From Talinum fruticosum (Eukaryota; Streptophyta; Magnoliopsida; Caryophyllales; Talinaceae), in the NCBI GenBank assembly GCA_021018815.1, contig JAITYX010000028.1, positions 4,419,001-4,483,000 on the forward strand: a stretch of DNA of 64,000 nt. Direction: 5' to 3'. Position numbers and translations under genes: made by a program. The stretch's first letter is position 1. Each line of letters opens with the position of its first letter. Under the pieces are notes generated by a model. It had not been told where the DNA came from and did not search any database. It saw only the letters and a program-made list of their open reading frames with translations. Of the stretch, positions 44,656 to 57,169 are shown one piece after another.

Positions 44656-47631
44656 AATGATAAAGTCGCGAGTCTCGTTTGTGAGCTCGGGTTATAATTA
44701 GATTAAAAATGCCTTGACGAAAGCCGATAAACCATAAAACACCTATTAACACTACAAAATTATCCCATTGTTTGATCCCATAACCATATCTTTTGGCCAA
44801 ACCAAGATAGGTTCGGACTCCCAACAAAGATATGAACCGGTGTCGAATCCTCCAAGCCTGCATAAAATGCGGCGTTTCACTATTCTTCAACGAGTCAAAT
44901 GCTTCGCACGCCTCAAACGTTCATACGATGTCGTTTCAAACTGGCGTAGATTTTTAGGACTCTACAAATTGTGTTGTTTTGGCTAGGCGAATATCCAATT
45001 TTTCATATTATCTATTTCCTATGCTTTCGGGTCCAGTTCATGGTAAACTTGACGAGATGAAGCAATTTTAGGGCTTTTTTTCACCTAATGTATTTTTGTA
45101 TAAATAGGGAACTCCCTCCTCATTTTGTGCAACAATTTCGGTGGAAAGCCCCCTTATCTTGAAAATTTCTCTCCCTCAATCTTTCCCACACTCTCTTTTG
45201 TCTATTCTTATTTACTCCACTCGAGTTGTCCCTTTCTAAACCCATTAAAATAGCCTTTTTCACCATTTCCAAGCAATCACCGTTATGCTACCGAAATTCG
45301 TACGTGGCTTAAGATCGACAGTGTCGGTCACCCGAGAGGGCCACACATCCATTTTCGAGTTTATTTTTTGGTTTTGTTTTAATTCAATGCATTTATTGCA
45401 TTTAATTCCTCCCCTCTAATGTAATTTTCTATTTATTTTCCATTTTTTATTGCTTTATTTATTACTTTATTTACTTCTTTGTTTATCGGTTTTAAAGCGT
45501 ATTGGGTGCTTTAATTCAATAATTGCATGTTGGTTATTGCTTAATTTGAAAATAATCTCAACTCACAATTCAGATTAGTAAAGGCCATCTGTTGACGGTC
45601 GGAATGAGAATATTCCTCCTTATTTCGTACCTTTCCCCCGAACACCTGGATGCTTTTTAAGATCGATGATGTCCCTTTTAAAAACCATTTTTAAGTTTAG
45701 TTTTTGGACTAAATTAAGAAAGTATTTCTGTATTTTTCTTAGTTTTTATTTCTCAAAAGTGATTGGTGACTCCTTAATTTTTAGCTTTTATTCTCTAAAG
45801 TGCTTCTCGGCTTTCATAAAAAATATGGGTCATTTTGACGAGACTAAAGCTATCCGACCGAGACTGATTCCTCGGTCTCGGCTAAATAGCCGGTGCCGAT
45901 TACCGATCGGCACAAGCATTAGCCGGCGCAAGCTGGCAATTGGGCTGAACTCTCCGCCCAAGTATTTTTCACTATTTAGCGAGTGCCTTTTCCATTTGTC
46001 TATTTCTTTTACCTTTGAAATAACATGTCAAGACTTTCCTAAAATAAATTTTGAAAATAAAATGGATGATTATAATCACCAATCACACTTTCAATTAAAA
46101 CGACTTCAAAAGTCTAAATCTAAAAATTATGTTAATAAGAGACCCGCCTCAATTCCTAAATCATATTCCAACTTTCAAAAATAAAAGATAGAGCCGACGC
46201 TTTATGGGAAATGCGGTCTGGCTGAGGGCGAGTCATTGTTCCTTTAGTGGCGAATCCACTTGGCGGATCACTTATTAAGAGGGCGAGACTTGAAAATCTG
46301 AATTGTAAGTTTTTAATTGTGTTTAGCATTTGACATTTTGTATTTACGCAACCTTGGATATAGTTGCTCTTTTTTGGACCTTGAGGCTTTAACCCTTAAG
46401 AATTTTTTTTAGAGAGGTCGAATGATTATCTTGGTAGGTTCCCCTCGACTTAAAATTGAGGTGTGATTACTCTCTATTCATAGCAAGTTCTTTTAATCTT
46501 TTGATTGAGAGGCACTTATAATTCGAGTCCCATTATGCATCCCACAGGGGACAAAATTTTCAGACTATTAGTCACCATGTTTATGCTACCTGTAATTACC
46601 TTGTGGATATTAAACCTTGGCGAGTCTAGGTTGTACCTATTTTCATTTGCATGCTAGAATGAATGTAGATGTTTTAGTACCTAACCTTCTTTTGTGAGCC
46701 ATTAGTTTAGTAGGTTAGGCGGTTGAGGTTCGCTAAGTAAACCTTGCATGGGTGCAAAAATAAAATATAATATTGAACCTTTGTGAGTGAGTCTTTTTTG
46801 TGCATTTTAGCCAAAAGTCACATTTGCTTTCCCCTTTTTAAGGTCGGTCTATTTTCAAAGTCGAGTCTAATTTCCTTCTAGTCTCGAGTCCCTAAAATAA
46901 ATTTTATTTTTGGAGCGGGCCATAGCCATTGGGCCCAACCAGGCACCGACTGTCTGTCTCCTTCTTAGGTCGAGTCTTTTGGTGGACCCCTTCTATTCTT
47001 CGAGTAGGTCATGGATTCTAGTATTTTTTTCAACATTTTCCCTCCGCATAATTACATTTTTCATTTTCCTCGGATTTAGCCAAAACAAAATATATCTCAT
47101 GTTTAGGTGAGTATTTTGTTGCATTTAGCCAATTCTAAATTCATCCCAAATTAGGATGTGTCCATTATAGCATTTGCCAAATAAAATTCATCTCAAGTTT
47201 AAGTGAGTCTTTTATTTCATTTAGCCAATTTTAAATTCATCTCAATAAAGATGTGTTAATTGTTTCATTTAGCTAAAATAAAATTCATCTCAAGTTTAGA
47301 AGAGTCGTTTATTGCATTTAACTAATTTTAAAGTTCATCTCATTTTAGGTGAGTATTTTCAATGTTGCATTAACCAAAATAAATTCATTCCAATATAAAT
47401 GACTACATTTTTATCATTGCAATTCATTTTGGTTAGTTTATATTCATTATGTGCATAAAAAAAAAGCATACTCTTTCCTTTTCTTTTTGGTTTAGTTTCT
47501 CCTCGAGTCTAGTGCTTGAAAGGAGGATTCCAAAAACACACTTTCAATGGTCACCATTAAGGGTTACACTATCCTTTTGGGATCCCGAGTATCATGTGTT
47601 CGAGGTTTGGGGACAAAGAACTGTGTCCTCT
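44656..47631 (+). mobile_element. Tat element G, truncated: LTR and leader only
   Basis: LTR 44,656-46,246 lacks its first 75 or so bases relative to A. A TATA box (TGTATAAATAGGG) lies at 45,097-45,109 and the LTR ends TTCCTTTA. A PBS-like GTGGCGAATCCACTTGGCGG follows at 46,247. The leader array (47,085-47,410, units with TTCATCTCAAGTTTAGGTGAG-like cores) follows, then E is inserted at 47,632. A 172-codon frame (45,666-46,184) is LTR sequence without a domain. The rest of G is not in the window. Confidence 0.75.
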
Positions 47632-50600
47632 TGCATACACCTAAAATGTTACGTCCCTTATCTCCTTTAATTATGTATTTTATATTGTTGGCCCGATGAT
47701 GAAATCCTAAGTCTTGTTTGAGGATTTGGATCATTGACTGAATTTGATTGGTGCGACGGAAGCTAGTAAACCACAAAGAACCTCTAATACCAAATAAATA
47801 GCCTTATATCTTGGGTCGATCAAAAAATCCTTTTTCTTCCGGATGGTCCAAGCCCGGTCAAGCCTCTAGGGTCAACGAAGCCCGAGTGCCGCTTATCGGG
47901 AAATTCTAGGCTCAACATTATGCATTTCACTTTTATCCAATCAGACACGGAGCTAAAGACCTCAAGATGGTGTTTGGTATTGCATTTCATGATCACAAGT
48001 ATTAAACTGCTGCGTTTAAGCTCGAAGATAGTCCGCACGAGACTAGGAGCTTCCTCCCTCAAAACATCACTCGTATGCCCGAGTGCCTCGTACCTGGATT
48101 TGTCAAATGAAACACTGTGTTTTGGTTTGAAGACTCCCTTTGCAGCACAGAAGGGCACGAAACCCTAGGCATCCCCGGGTGACCGGCACCCGGACCGGGA
48201 TTCTATGAGGTTTTATCCGGTCTTATCACTTCATTTTGGCCTAGTTTTTGTTGTTATTTCTATTCGATTTAAGCTGCTGGTCGAGAGTAACCCTAGGTCA
48301 TTTGTGACCTCGCTCTCTCTTCTTATAAATAGAGAGCCTTGGCTTTCATTTCAGCACGACTTATTTCCTTAGCGTTACGCTGCTAATCTAAGTTCAAGAC
48401 GACATTTTTCCTTATCGCCAAACTTTTGAACCAATTGGTCACTGCCTTCCCTAAGTGTTTCTTATTAAGAACGAATGAATATTGAGTTATTCTGATCTCT
48501 TGGTATTCATTTAGCTGATGTTTCTAATTGTCTACAAACTTACTCGTAACACCGGAATTTTAAAGAAAGGCGATTGAAAAACATAGAATTATTGAATATT
48601 ATTCCGCGCAGCTAGGGGGTTGAGTGGCTCGATTTTATTTGCTCACCGGACATATTACGATAGAATTCCTTTGGAGGCTGGTATTGAATAAATTAAATCA
48701 AGGAAATTGCCTCCTTTTTCATCTCGAGCTGAACCGTTGGGTGATTAGGAATTGTCGTGGCTGGTGTATTAAAATAGGTTGGAACGCAGCAGGTGTAAGA
48801 GGACGGAAGGGAGGAGATAGACTTGTGATATATGGGTCGGCGATTATTTTCATTGAATAATGAAGAGGTGGGCTTTGGTTTAAGTTGGAAATGAGATAGA
48901 AATTAAATTTGGGGTCCAATGGGGATTAAGGACTCGAGAGTTTAATCGGTGGAGCTCGGCAGCAGAGGAAGAAGGAGCAGAGCAACAGAGCAAGGGAGAG
49001 AGAGAGAACCACCGAACGGAAGAGAGAGAGGGAGGGGGCGAGTGCGCGCGGCGAAGGAGACCGCGAGGACGGGCGACCACCGCGGGACCGAAGGCGACGG
49101 TCGGCGGCGCGAGCAGACGCGGGCGAAGAGGGAGCACCGAGCGGGAAAGAGAGAGAGAGGAGAAGAGACGAGCGGTACGGGGACCGGGAGAACGCCGACG
49201 ACCACCGCCGACTCGGAGAACGGCGGTCGGCGACACGAGCAGCGGCGAGCGAGGGAGGGAGCGAGAGACCGGGCAGAGCGAGGGCGGAACGAGACCCGAA
49301 ACAGAGACAGACGAGCGGGAGTTAGAGCGGCGGAAACCGGGACCGGCGACGGCGACAAGGGAGGCGAGACCGCGGCGAGCACGAGGGAGGGCCGGAGCGA
49401 GGGACGGCAGGGGACTAGAACCGCCGAACCGAAGCAAGCAGCGAGTCTCCCTGAGACCGAACGCAACCCAAACACGAAGCGAGGCAGCGAGGCGATTCGA
49501 TCAATTCCAAACCCGAGAATCCGAGGTGGGTAGTCTTATACTTCAAACTATTAGTAATTTCGAAATCTAAATGGATTTGTTGTGATTGTTGAATGTGTTA
49601 TGTGAATATTGAATTGTTATGAACGTTGAGTATCCGTATTGCGAGAGCGGGCCTAATTGTTGTTTGAGATTGAAATAAGAATTTAGAACGGATTTTAGAG
49701 AATTGATAAGGTTGAATTGGGTCACGAAAGGAGTCATATGGGTTAAATAGAGAATTCATTTGGGAACGTTAAAGAGATTAGTAGTTGTTTAGGGTCGAAC
49801 CGAGCCTCGCTGATTCCGAAAAGGTTAAATTGTACGAGTCAAATGAGTGGTTTTGAAGTTCCGGATATCTATTAAGGAGTAAGGGGTTAGGATATGGATA
49901 TGAATTACAAGTTAACTAAGTTTTAGAGATTCTTGAACCTGCGGTATCAAGAGCTAATTACGAACATTGGGAAATGGTAGGTTGAAATATAAAGAGGAGT
50001 ATGAATTCGTATTGAGTAATGTGCAATTGGGACAAGTAAGTGAGAATAAGCAATTGTGAACTTGATTACATTCGAAGTATATTTAATTCCTCGAGGTTGA
50101 ACTAAGCGTGAAAATAAGCAAAGGTAACGGAGATCGAATAATGAAAAGAGATTGAGAGTTACGTAACCAAGGACGGACGAGCAAGAGTTAAATAATGAGT
50201 TTAGAGCATTTCTTAGTCTTTGGGATGAAATCAAGTCCGAAGTTAAGCACAGCGAAAGGAACTTAAGCGGTAAAGTGAGAGCAAGAATCGGGTGGCTAAA
50301 TACGGGCAGAGGTAGAAGCGTAAAATGAGCAAGTGAGGCAAAGACAATGAAAAGTAAGAATGTTGAATTGAGTGATATGTACTTGTGGTTATTGTGGCTC
50401 GGAAAATGGAAATAATCGTATTAAACCGATGATTTGAGAAAAGCTTGGTTGGAAAAGAGTTGGGATTGATTGCTTGCAATGAATGGTGATTATTCGTGCT
50501 ATGTGATTACTTTACGTGATGCTCAAAAATAGTTTCGAAAGGAGTTTTGTATTTTACGTGAATGATTCTTGAATGCAACTTCTTGAGAACTGCCTTTCGA

Positions 50601-52397
50601 ACGTGATTGTGTTTTAAAGAAGCGAGACTTGCTTGAGAAAATGAATCAGATTTGAGAAAGTGAATTTATAAGGGTGGCACGTGGTGTCATGCCTTCCTTG
50701 ATATCAAATCGATTGAGAAAGTTGTGAAGTGAATGTGATGAATGAGAATGTGCAAATTGTTTTGAATCGACCGGCTACGGATCGTTTAGCATACCGAAGT
50801 GTTCGAACCGGGGACGCCCAGCTAGAGACTTTGAGGGAAGGGTTCTAATAGGGGTCCCGGAGAGACAGGATGCCCCCCGAGACTTCCGAAGAATGGTCCC
50901 GGGAGCCTTTTGTCGAGGTCGCGCCCGAATTAAAGAAGTGCTAGTTCGAGTCCTCGAAGGCTCGGAATGTTGATTCAACCCCAAAAGAAGTGTCCTTGAA
51001 TGTGAATGTGTGCTTTTAAGTGATTAAAGAGTCTTGATCTTTTTCATTACAAGAGATTTCAGTGAAAAGTATATAGATTTCTATTACGTTATTATGTTTT
51101 CGCAGATTTCATTATTATGAGTATTATGCGTAAAGAATTTCCATTTTAGGGGTTTAAGACTCCGGTGAGCCCGTTGATTATTGCTCACCCCCACAAATTG
51201 CCCCGTCCCCACCCAGTGTTGCGGTACACTTTCGAAGCATAATCTACACCTAGCATGCTTCGGACTCCTACCGATTGTTGGTGATTGAAGCGACCAAGTG
51301 GCTAACATGCATTGTTTGTTTCTAAACGTTGTATTTGTAACTTAGTGCATATAGTTGTACCAAATGTATAGAAACCCTTTAGATTATTTTAAGTTTTATA
51401 GCATGATTGGTTGAACTCCGGCGTGTGGCCGTTGAGTTGTATACTCCGAGCGTGTGGCTCGTCGAGTTTTATTATGCCTTTTTATGCAGGATTTTAAGGC
51501 TTTAAGCCTATGGGTTAGTCCATGTTACAAACGGAACTCGCCGAAATTTTCGAGAGAATCTCGGATTCTTTTGGGGAAAACCATCGGCATTACTTTTAAG
51601 TTGAGTTTAGACGACCAAATCAACACCACAAAGAGCCTTGGGAGTTCCTTTAAGGAACTCGGCGATGTAATACTCCCGGGGGTGTTTTGGGGTGTTACAC
51701 TTACCTTCAGAAAATTCATAAAAAGCCCTTTTCTTGATTCACCACTATCGCATGACCGGATCTAGCACGGAGATCCAGATTAGCAGGTGGGACAACCTAA
51801 ACACATCAATTCAGCCTTCAAACGGTTATTTATTTTATGCTTTTATTTATCGCTTTCCCTATTGTGGAGAAGAATTGTATCGTTTTTATTTCCTCCCAGC
51901 CTGATGTAATCCTTAAAATTTCTCGCTTTTCTTTTCTTTTGCTTTTACTTTCTTTACCGCTTTCCTTTTATTTGCTTTTTATCGCTTTCGTCATATTTTG
52001 GTTGCTTTAAATTACCATTTAGCATGTTGTTTGCTTGGGTTTAGTATGTTATTTTGATTCACTACTCACACTAGCGGTGGTCGTCTTCGGACGGGTGGAA
52101 CGAAGGGTTTATCCCTACGTTTCGTACCCTTGCTCTTGAATTCGATTCTCAATTTTGAGAACGATGGAGTCATTTTTTAACCTCTTTCAGTCTTAGTTTT
52201 CCGAGTACCAAGACAGGAAGAGCAAATTTTATTTTTGTATGTTTTTGTTAGTTTTTCTTTCCTAAAAAATCGACTGGTGACTCCTCTTTTTCTTTATTTC
52301 TATTTAAATTGCATCTCGATTTTTTCTAACACCAAATAAAAATTTAGGGCTTCGGAATGTGCCCGCTACGCCAAAGGCCGAGGCTGATTTCTTCACC
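47632..52397 (+). repeat. 5' LTR of E, interrupted by C1, 3' end and PBS deleted
   Basis: Starts TGCATACACCTAAAATG (degenerate TGTAGACATCTAAAACG) and follows D's LTR to 48,543, then from 51,705 to about 52,397. There GGCTGATTTCTTCACC is fused to GGGGATAAATCAC, skipping about 430 bases of LTR end and the PBS. TATA box TTATAAATAGAGAGCC at about 48,323. Confidence 0.8.
48544..51699. mobile_element. Solo LTR C1 with perfect target-site duplication
   Basis: Starts TCGTAACACCGG (TGTAACACC with a small change) and ends TTTTGGGGTGTTACA; 3,156 bp. CTTAC is present on both sides (48,539-48,543 and 51,700-51,704). The interior has a GC-rich, GA-rich block (48,940-49,500) where frames of 177-194 codons are open on both strands; their proteins are Arg/Gly/Glu- or Ser/Pro/Arg-rich with no domain, so I read it as leader. 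A related terminal fragment lies inverted at 4,480-4,725. The superfamily cannot be assigned from an LTR alone. Confidence 0.8.
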
Positions 52398-53864
52398 GGG
52401 GATAAATCACTTATTAAAAGGGTGAAATTTGAAAATTTGAGTAGTGAGTTTTAATAATGTATTTGCATTAGGCATCCCACATTTAGCAACCTTTGAACAT
52501 ATTTTATTACTCGTTGTTGGACCACTAGGTTTTTTTACCCCTTGTTAAATACTTCGGTATGAGGCTCCTAATGCCAGTCAAACGGGCCCAACTAGGATTG
52601 ATTGCCAACGGAAACGGTGCCTCTTCTCTCATAGCACGCGCTTTTGGTTTATCGAGAGGCACCAAGGATTGTTCCATTTTTTCTTGCCGTGCACCACATG
52701 GAAGACTAAATCCTCGGATTATGAGTCGCCATGTATCCTAGCTAGTCTTAACCCTCTTTTAACCATAGATCTTTTGACTATTAGGTGGCATCTTGTCTTC
52801 ATTTGCATGCTTGAATGAGTGTGGATGTTTTATATTTAATCTTACGCTTGTGAGCCTTTAGGATATGTGAGGAGTGCTGATTAGCCCTTGCATAGGTGCA
52901 AATAAAATATCTTAATAAGATTTCCTAGAGTTGGTCCATTATGTGCATATAGCCAAAAGTCAAATTATCTTTTCCCTTTAGGTCGGTCCATTATTTGCAT
53001 TTCCGAGTCGTACTAAAACTTCCGTTAGGCGACCTAGGTAGTCGCTACCGGTCGGTGTACAAGGGTCCTACCAAGGATCTCTTGATCTTTTTAGTCAATT
53101 TGTCTTTAGATTTCGACATCATTTATCTTTCTACATTCCCATTTCACATTTCACATTTTTCGTATTTCATTTAGCCAAAAATAAATTCATGTCAAATTAG
53201 GTGAGTCCGTTTTGAATTTCGTTTTAGCCAAAATAAATTCATCTCAAATTAGGTGAGTCCGTTTTGAATTTTATTTTAGACAAAATAAATTCATCTCAAA
53301 TTAGGTGAGTCCGTTTTGCATTTCATTTTAGCCAAAATAAATTCATCCGAAATTAGGAAAATCCATTTTTCATTTAGGAAAAATAAATTCATCTTCCATT
53401 TAGGAAAAATAAATTCATCTTCCATTTAGGAATAATCATTCATGCATAAGCCAAATCATAAAAATCATCCTTGAATTAAGTCATAAACATCATCGCATAC
53501 ACTTCATTTTTCTGTGTAGTCCTTATGTGCATGCAAATAAAGAGCATTCTTAGTCACTTCGGGTATTGTGTTTAAGTCCCTTTCTTCTAAATGTGGTATT
53601 CTTTCACATGTGCCTAACCCTCATCCTTTGTGTTGCTGAATGGGGAAGTCCACTGCAATTGGAAGTCCACTACAATTGAGTACCGTTGGAATCTAAGCTC
53701 CAAAAGGTTACAACGCCTCAAAAGGAGTCCGACACATCTTCTACCCGCTCTACACCACGTTCTACTCCGCGAGTCTACACTAGTGCGATATATTTCGGTG
53801 CATACCACACCGATTCAGTCTATTTTTCGCCGTAGGACGAGTACCTAGAAAGAATTCCCTTCCA
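52398..53864 (+). other. Leader of E with minisatellite 53,155-53,460
   Basis: Noncoding, collinear with D's leader. The array has about six units of TTCATCTCAAATTAGGTGAG type, the second, third and fourth nearly identical, which points to recent local amplification. Confidence 0.8.
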
Positions 53865-55293
53865 ATGGATGGAACACCAAAACAATCTCCTATTCTTTCT
53901 TTGCTTAATTAGAACTTAGCCAAGGTGGAAGCTAGGATAGATGCTCGGGATAAGAAAATAACGTCCATATTGAGTGCTCTTAAGGCTATCCAAAAGCGAT
54001 TGATGACAAGTGTGAGAGATGAGGAAGCGGAACGATCAAGAAGAGGAGGAAGAGTACGTCCGCCACCTTCACCTATCTTCTGCAGACATTCCCAAGCATG
54101 AATCCCCTAAGCATGAATTTAAGCCTCAGCTGATCCAAGATAGAACATATGTTAAGGGAGTCATACATGTTCAGTAACCACTATTTTGATCATAAAGGAG
54201 TCACTTTAATCCCTAAAGCGAAACTAACCCCTATGTTTACCATGCCCCGATATTAAATTTTGAGGTTCCGAGAATCCCCATCACCATGTTTGCAACTTCT
54301 TAGGAGCAATGACGTTCCGAAAAACACTTCCCACATCATCTTCCCATGGACTTTCGATACAAATGTAATGAAGTGGTATAATGTGGTTGACCCACATAAG
54401 GTCGCCAATTGGACGGATTTGTGCAAGGAGTTCCCGCATCAATACTCCTACAACACTAATTTACCAATTATTCTTAGAGACTTGGAGTTAATTAAACAAG
54501 GTGAGAAAGAAAGATTTACCGACTTTCTCACCGGATGGAGGGCAAAGGCTGCCCACATGGTAGAGCGACCTTCCGAGAAGGAGCAAGTCGAATCATCGTG
54601 AAGAACCTTTAGTTTATCGAAAATCAGCATCTCAATTTCCTACCTATGATGAGTTTCGTAACCCTTAGGGATGCCGACATGTTGATAGAAGAAGAGTTGT
54701 CCACCACGACCAAAAAAGTGGTGACTAGGTATCGAGGTAATTATTAATCCAAAGATAGGAAAACCTTCAATACAAGCAATACTAGCGAGGGTGCAGATGA
54801 CAATGCCCTCGACAGTATACCGACTACACAGACTATTGATACCACCTGTACTCTAGCCCTTGACCATCTATTGGGTAAGGAAAAGATAGAATTACCACCC
54901 ATTAGAGCAGAATCAAAAATCGCAAAACAGTCTAAAAGCCGAGACGCGGAAAATTTTACAAATACCATCAAGCACGAGGACACAACACCGAGCAATGCTG
55001 GACATTCAAGAACAAATTGGAGAGTATGTTTCAAAATAGTCAACTCCCTTTACCTAAGGCTGCCCAAAACCCAAGTAACAACAAAAATCCTTCAAGTGGT
55101 AACTTAGCTATTTTTACCGAACCCATTCTAGTTTAGTGGGATCCGTGTGTCTTCATTAAAGACATTGATGAGTCCAAACCACTTCTTAGCTTGCCTCCTT
55201 TAGATCCAAAAGTCCATAGGCTATGGGTAAATGATGAAGAAGATGTCTACGAAACCAGAAACAACAAGTGATGACAATGATGACGACTTCTAG
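53865..55293 (+). pseudogene. Tat gag of E, broken
   Basis: ATG at 53,865: MDGTPKQSPILSLLN, stop. Then KVEARIDARDKKI, LKAIQKRL, LRESYMF, and KF-stop-GSENPHHHVCNF (TGA 54,261-54,263). A longer open frame follows with MKWYNVVDPHKVANWTDL, YSYNTNLPIILRDLELIKQG and FLTGWRAKAAHMVER. The knuckle is better kept than in D (FYKYHQARGHNTEQCW). The acidic end DDDF is followed by TAG at 55,291-55,293. TGA and TAG are at the same codons as in D. Confidence 0.85.
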
Positions 55294-55559
55294 GGCACAC
55301 CACCGTTAGAAGAAGAAAACTTTTGGGGAGAACCTAAAGGTCTAGAAATTCAATTCCTTACTAGATCTGGATGACATAATGCACCCCGGGGTCCACAAAT
55401 GCACTCAAGATGCCCCAAAAGAACTTGAAGCTTCTAAAGAAGAAGACCCAATCCTGAAACAACTTGAAAAGTTAAAAGATGACATTTTAATCCGACAACT
55501 CATATATGCTTCTTAGAAACATAAACAGACCTTAATTGACGCTCTTAGCAAGATCGAGG

Positions 55560-56570
55560 TCGCTCCTAAAACCATGCTTAAAGAAGTAATAGGATTGGTC
55601 AGTAGTGGGGATGGAACAATTACTTTTAATCAAAAGGATCTCCTCGAAGAAGGTGTTGCACACAATAATGCCCTTTATTTAAATGTAACTTGCACCAACA
55701 AGTTCATTCCCTTAACCATGGTAGATAACGGATCAATCTGTAAATGTCTCGTCCCTGGAGGTTTGCCAAAAGGTTAGGAATTAAAGAGAAACAACTTTCT
55801 AAACAGATTGTCCATCTCCAAGTTTATGATAATTCTAAGAGAACCGTCTTAGGAATGCTGATCTTACCAATCAATGTTGGGCCAGTAGAAAGGAACATAG
55901 ACTTCTAAGTCCTCGACATCTCGAGTACGTTCAACTTGCTCCTAGGATGCCCTTGGTTACTATGATCATCAAGCGAGTGCCCTGTACACTTCATCAAAAG
56001 GTTAAGATGATCATCAAAGGTCAAGTTATGACCGTTAACGAGGATAATCTTTATACTACTATCACCTCCAAGGAATCTCGTGGTTAAGATCGAGCACAAT
56101 GCCAACGATGAAGAACTATATGGATTTGAGACTATCGATGCCTTAGATAAGGATGAAGCACCTCTTAACTTAAATCCTTATGGCAACCCTAACATCCACT
56201 AGATGCTTAGGAAGAAGGGGTACTTTCCAGGCCTAGCTACGGGTCAAAGGGCATACCACCTTATCTTTCCACCCCTTGAGACCACTAACAACTATAAATT
56301 CGGGCTAGGCTATCAACCTACTGCTAAGGAAATAGCCTAAGCCAAGTGGGAAATTCAAACCGGAAAGACCGCACACCACATTGTCCGCTCTATTAAGCCC
56401 TTTCCTTATACTTTAAACTGGGGATTCCTAAGAGAAGGAGATAACTTTCCCTACTATGGTTTTTCCCGCACCCTACCGCCTCAAAGAGAAGGGCATTTTG
56501 GTACCGACTTAGAGATTTTCAATGACTATTGTATACTTGAAAAGGAGGCACCCTACCTCTTAGAAGAGGG
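55560..56570 (+). pseudogene. Tat protease and linker of E
   Basis: HNNALYLNVTCTNKFIPL is followed by MVDNGS, the Tat protease active site (D-N-G). The next residues are disrupted (ICKCL for LNVL). LLLGCPW lies in a shifted frame near 55,940, TLHQKVKMIIKGQV follows, and the linker has YFPGLATGQRAYHLIF and ETTNNYKFGLGYQPTAKEIA ending in a stop near 56,338. Function as a protease is lost through frameshifts. Confidence 0.85.
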
Positions 56571-57169
56571 ACAGTTAACACCAAACTAGACTAACTTAGC
56601 TGGGAATAACATCTTCGGTCTTCTATTTGGACAAGAGAAGAACTTAGAGGGGAATTCGATCTCGGTACTCGTCATGAGCCATGTCACACCCACAGTTCGA
56701 TCCATCCAGATTCATCACCGACGTTGAGGATGAAGGGTCCAAGCACGTTACTTGGATTGATGCCGAGGAGGGCCAAGAATTCACCGTTAGCTTAGGATCG
56801 CATCCCCTTCCTAATTATAATACTAAGGGTTTTACTTTGTTATTTCTAATTCTTTTTCTAATTTTGTTGCTTCCAATTCTGCATCTTTTATTTCGAGTCC
56901 GATGTACTCGTCTCTTCATTCAATAAAATAAACCTTTCTGCATACTCTTTACCTCCTCTTGTTTTCAATTGTTTTTCCTCTAATGATAAATAAGAAATTC
57001 CTAAATAATTAATAAAAGATATTGAAGATCATGAAAATTGCTCACCAATAATAGAGGAAACAATAACGAGTTAATTTAGGATCGGTTGATCAACCCCAAG
57101 AGGTTAAGATCGGGAAAATACTGGATCTAGAAGAGCAGAAGCAATTTACTTCACTCCTTATAGAGGTCA

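Noticed and set aside
48880..49533. Large Arg/Ser/Pro-rich frames on both strands
   Set aside because: Stop-poor GC-rich LTR interior; no domain on either strand.
50775..50984. 69-codon - frame near a GC-rich part of C1 that could be a tRNA-like or coding element
   Set aside because: No cloverleaf could be folded by eye and the frame is not conserved in the C fragment at 4,480-4,725.
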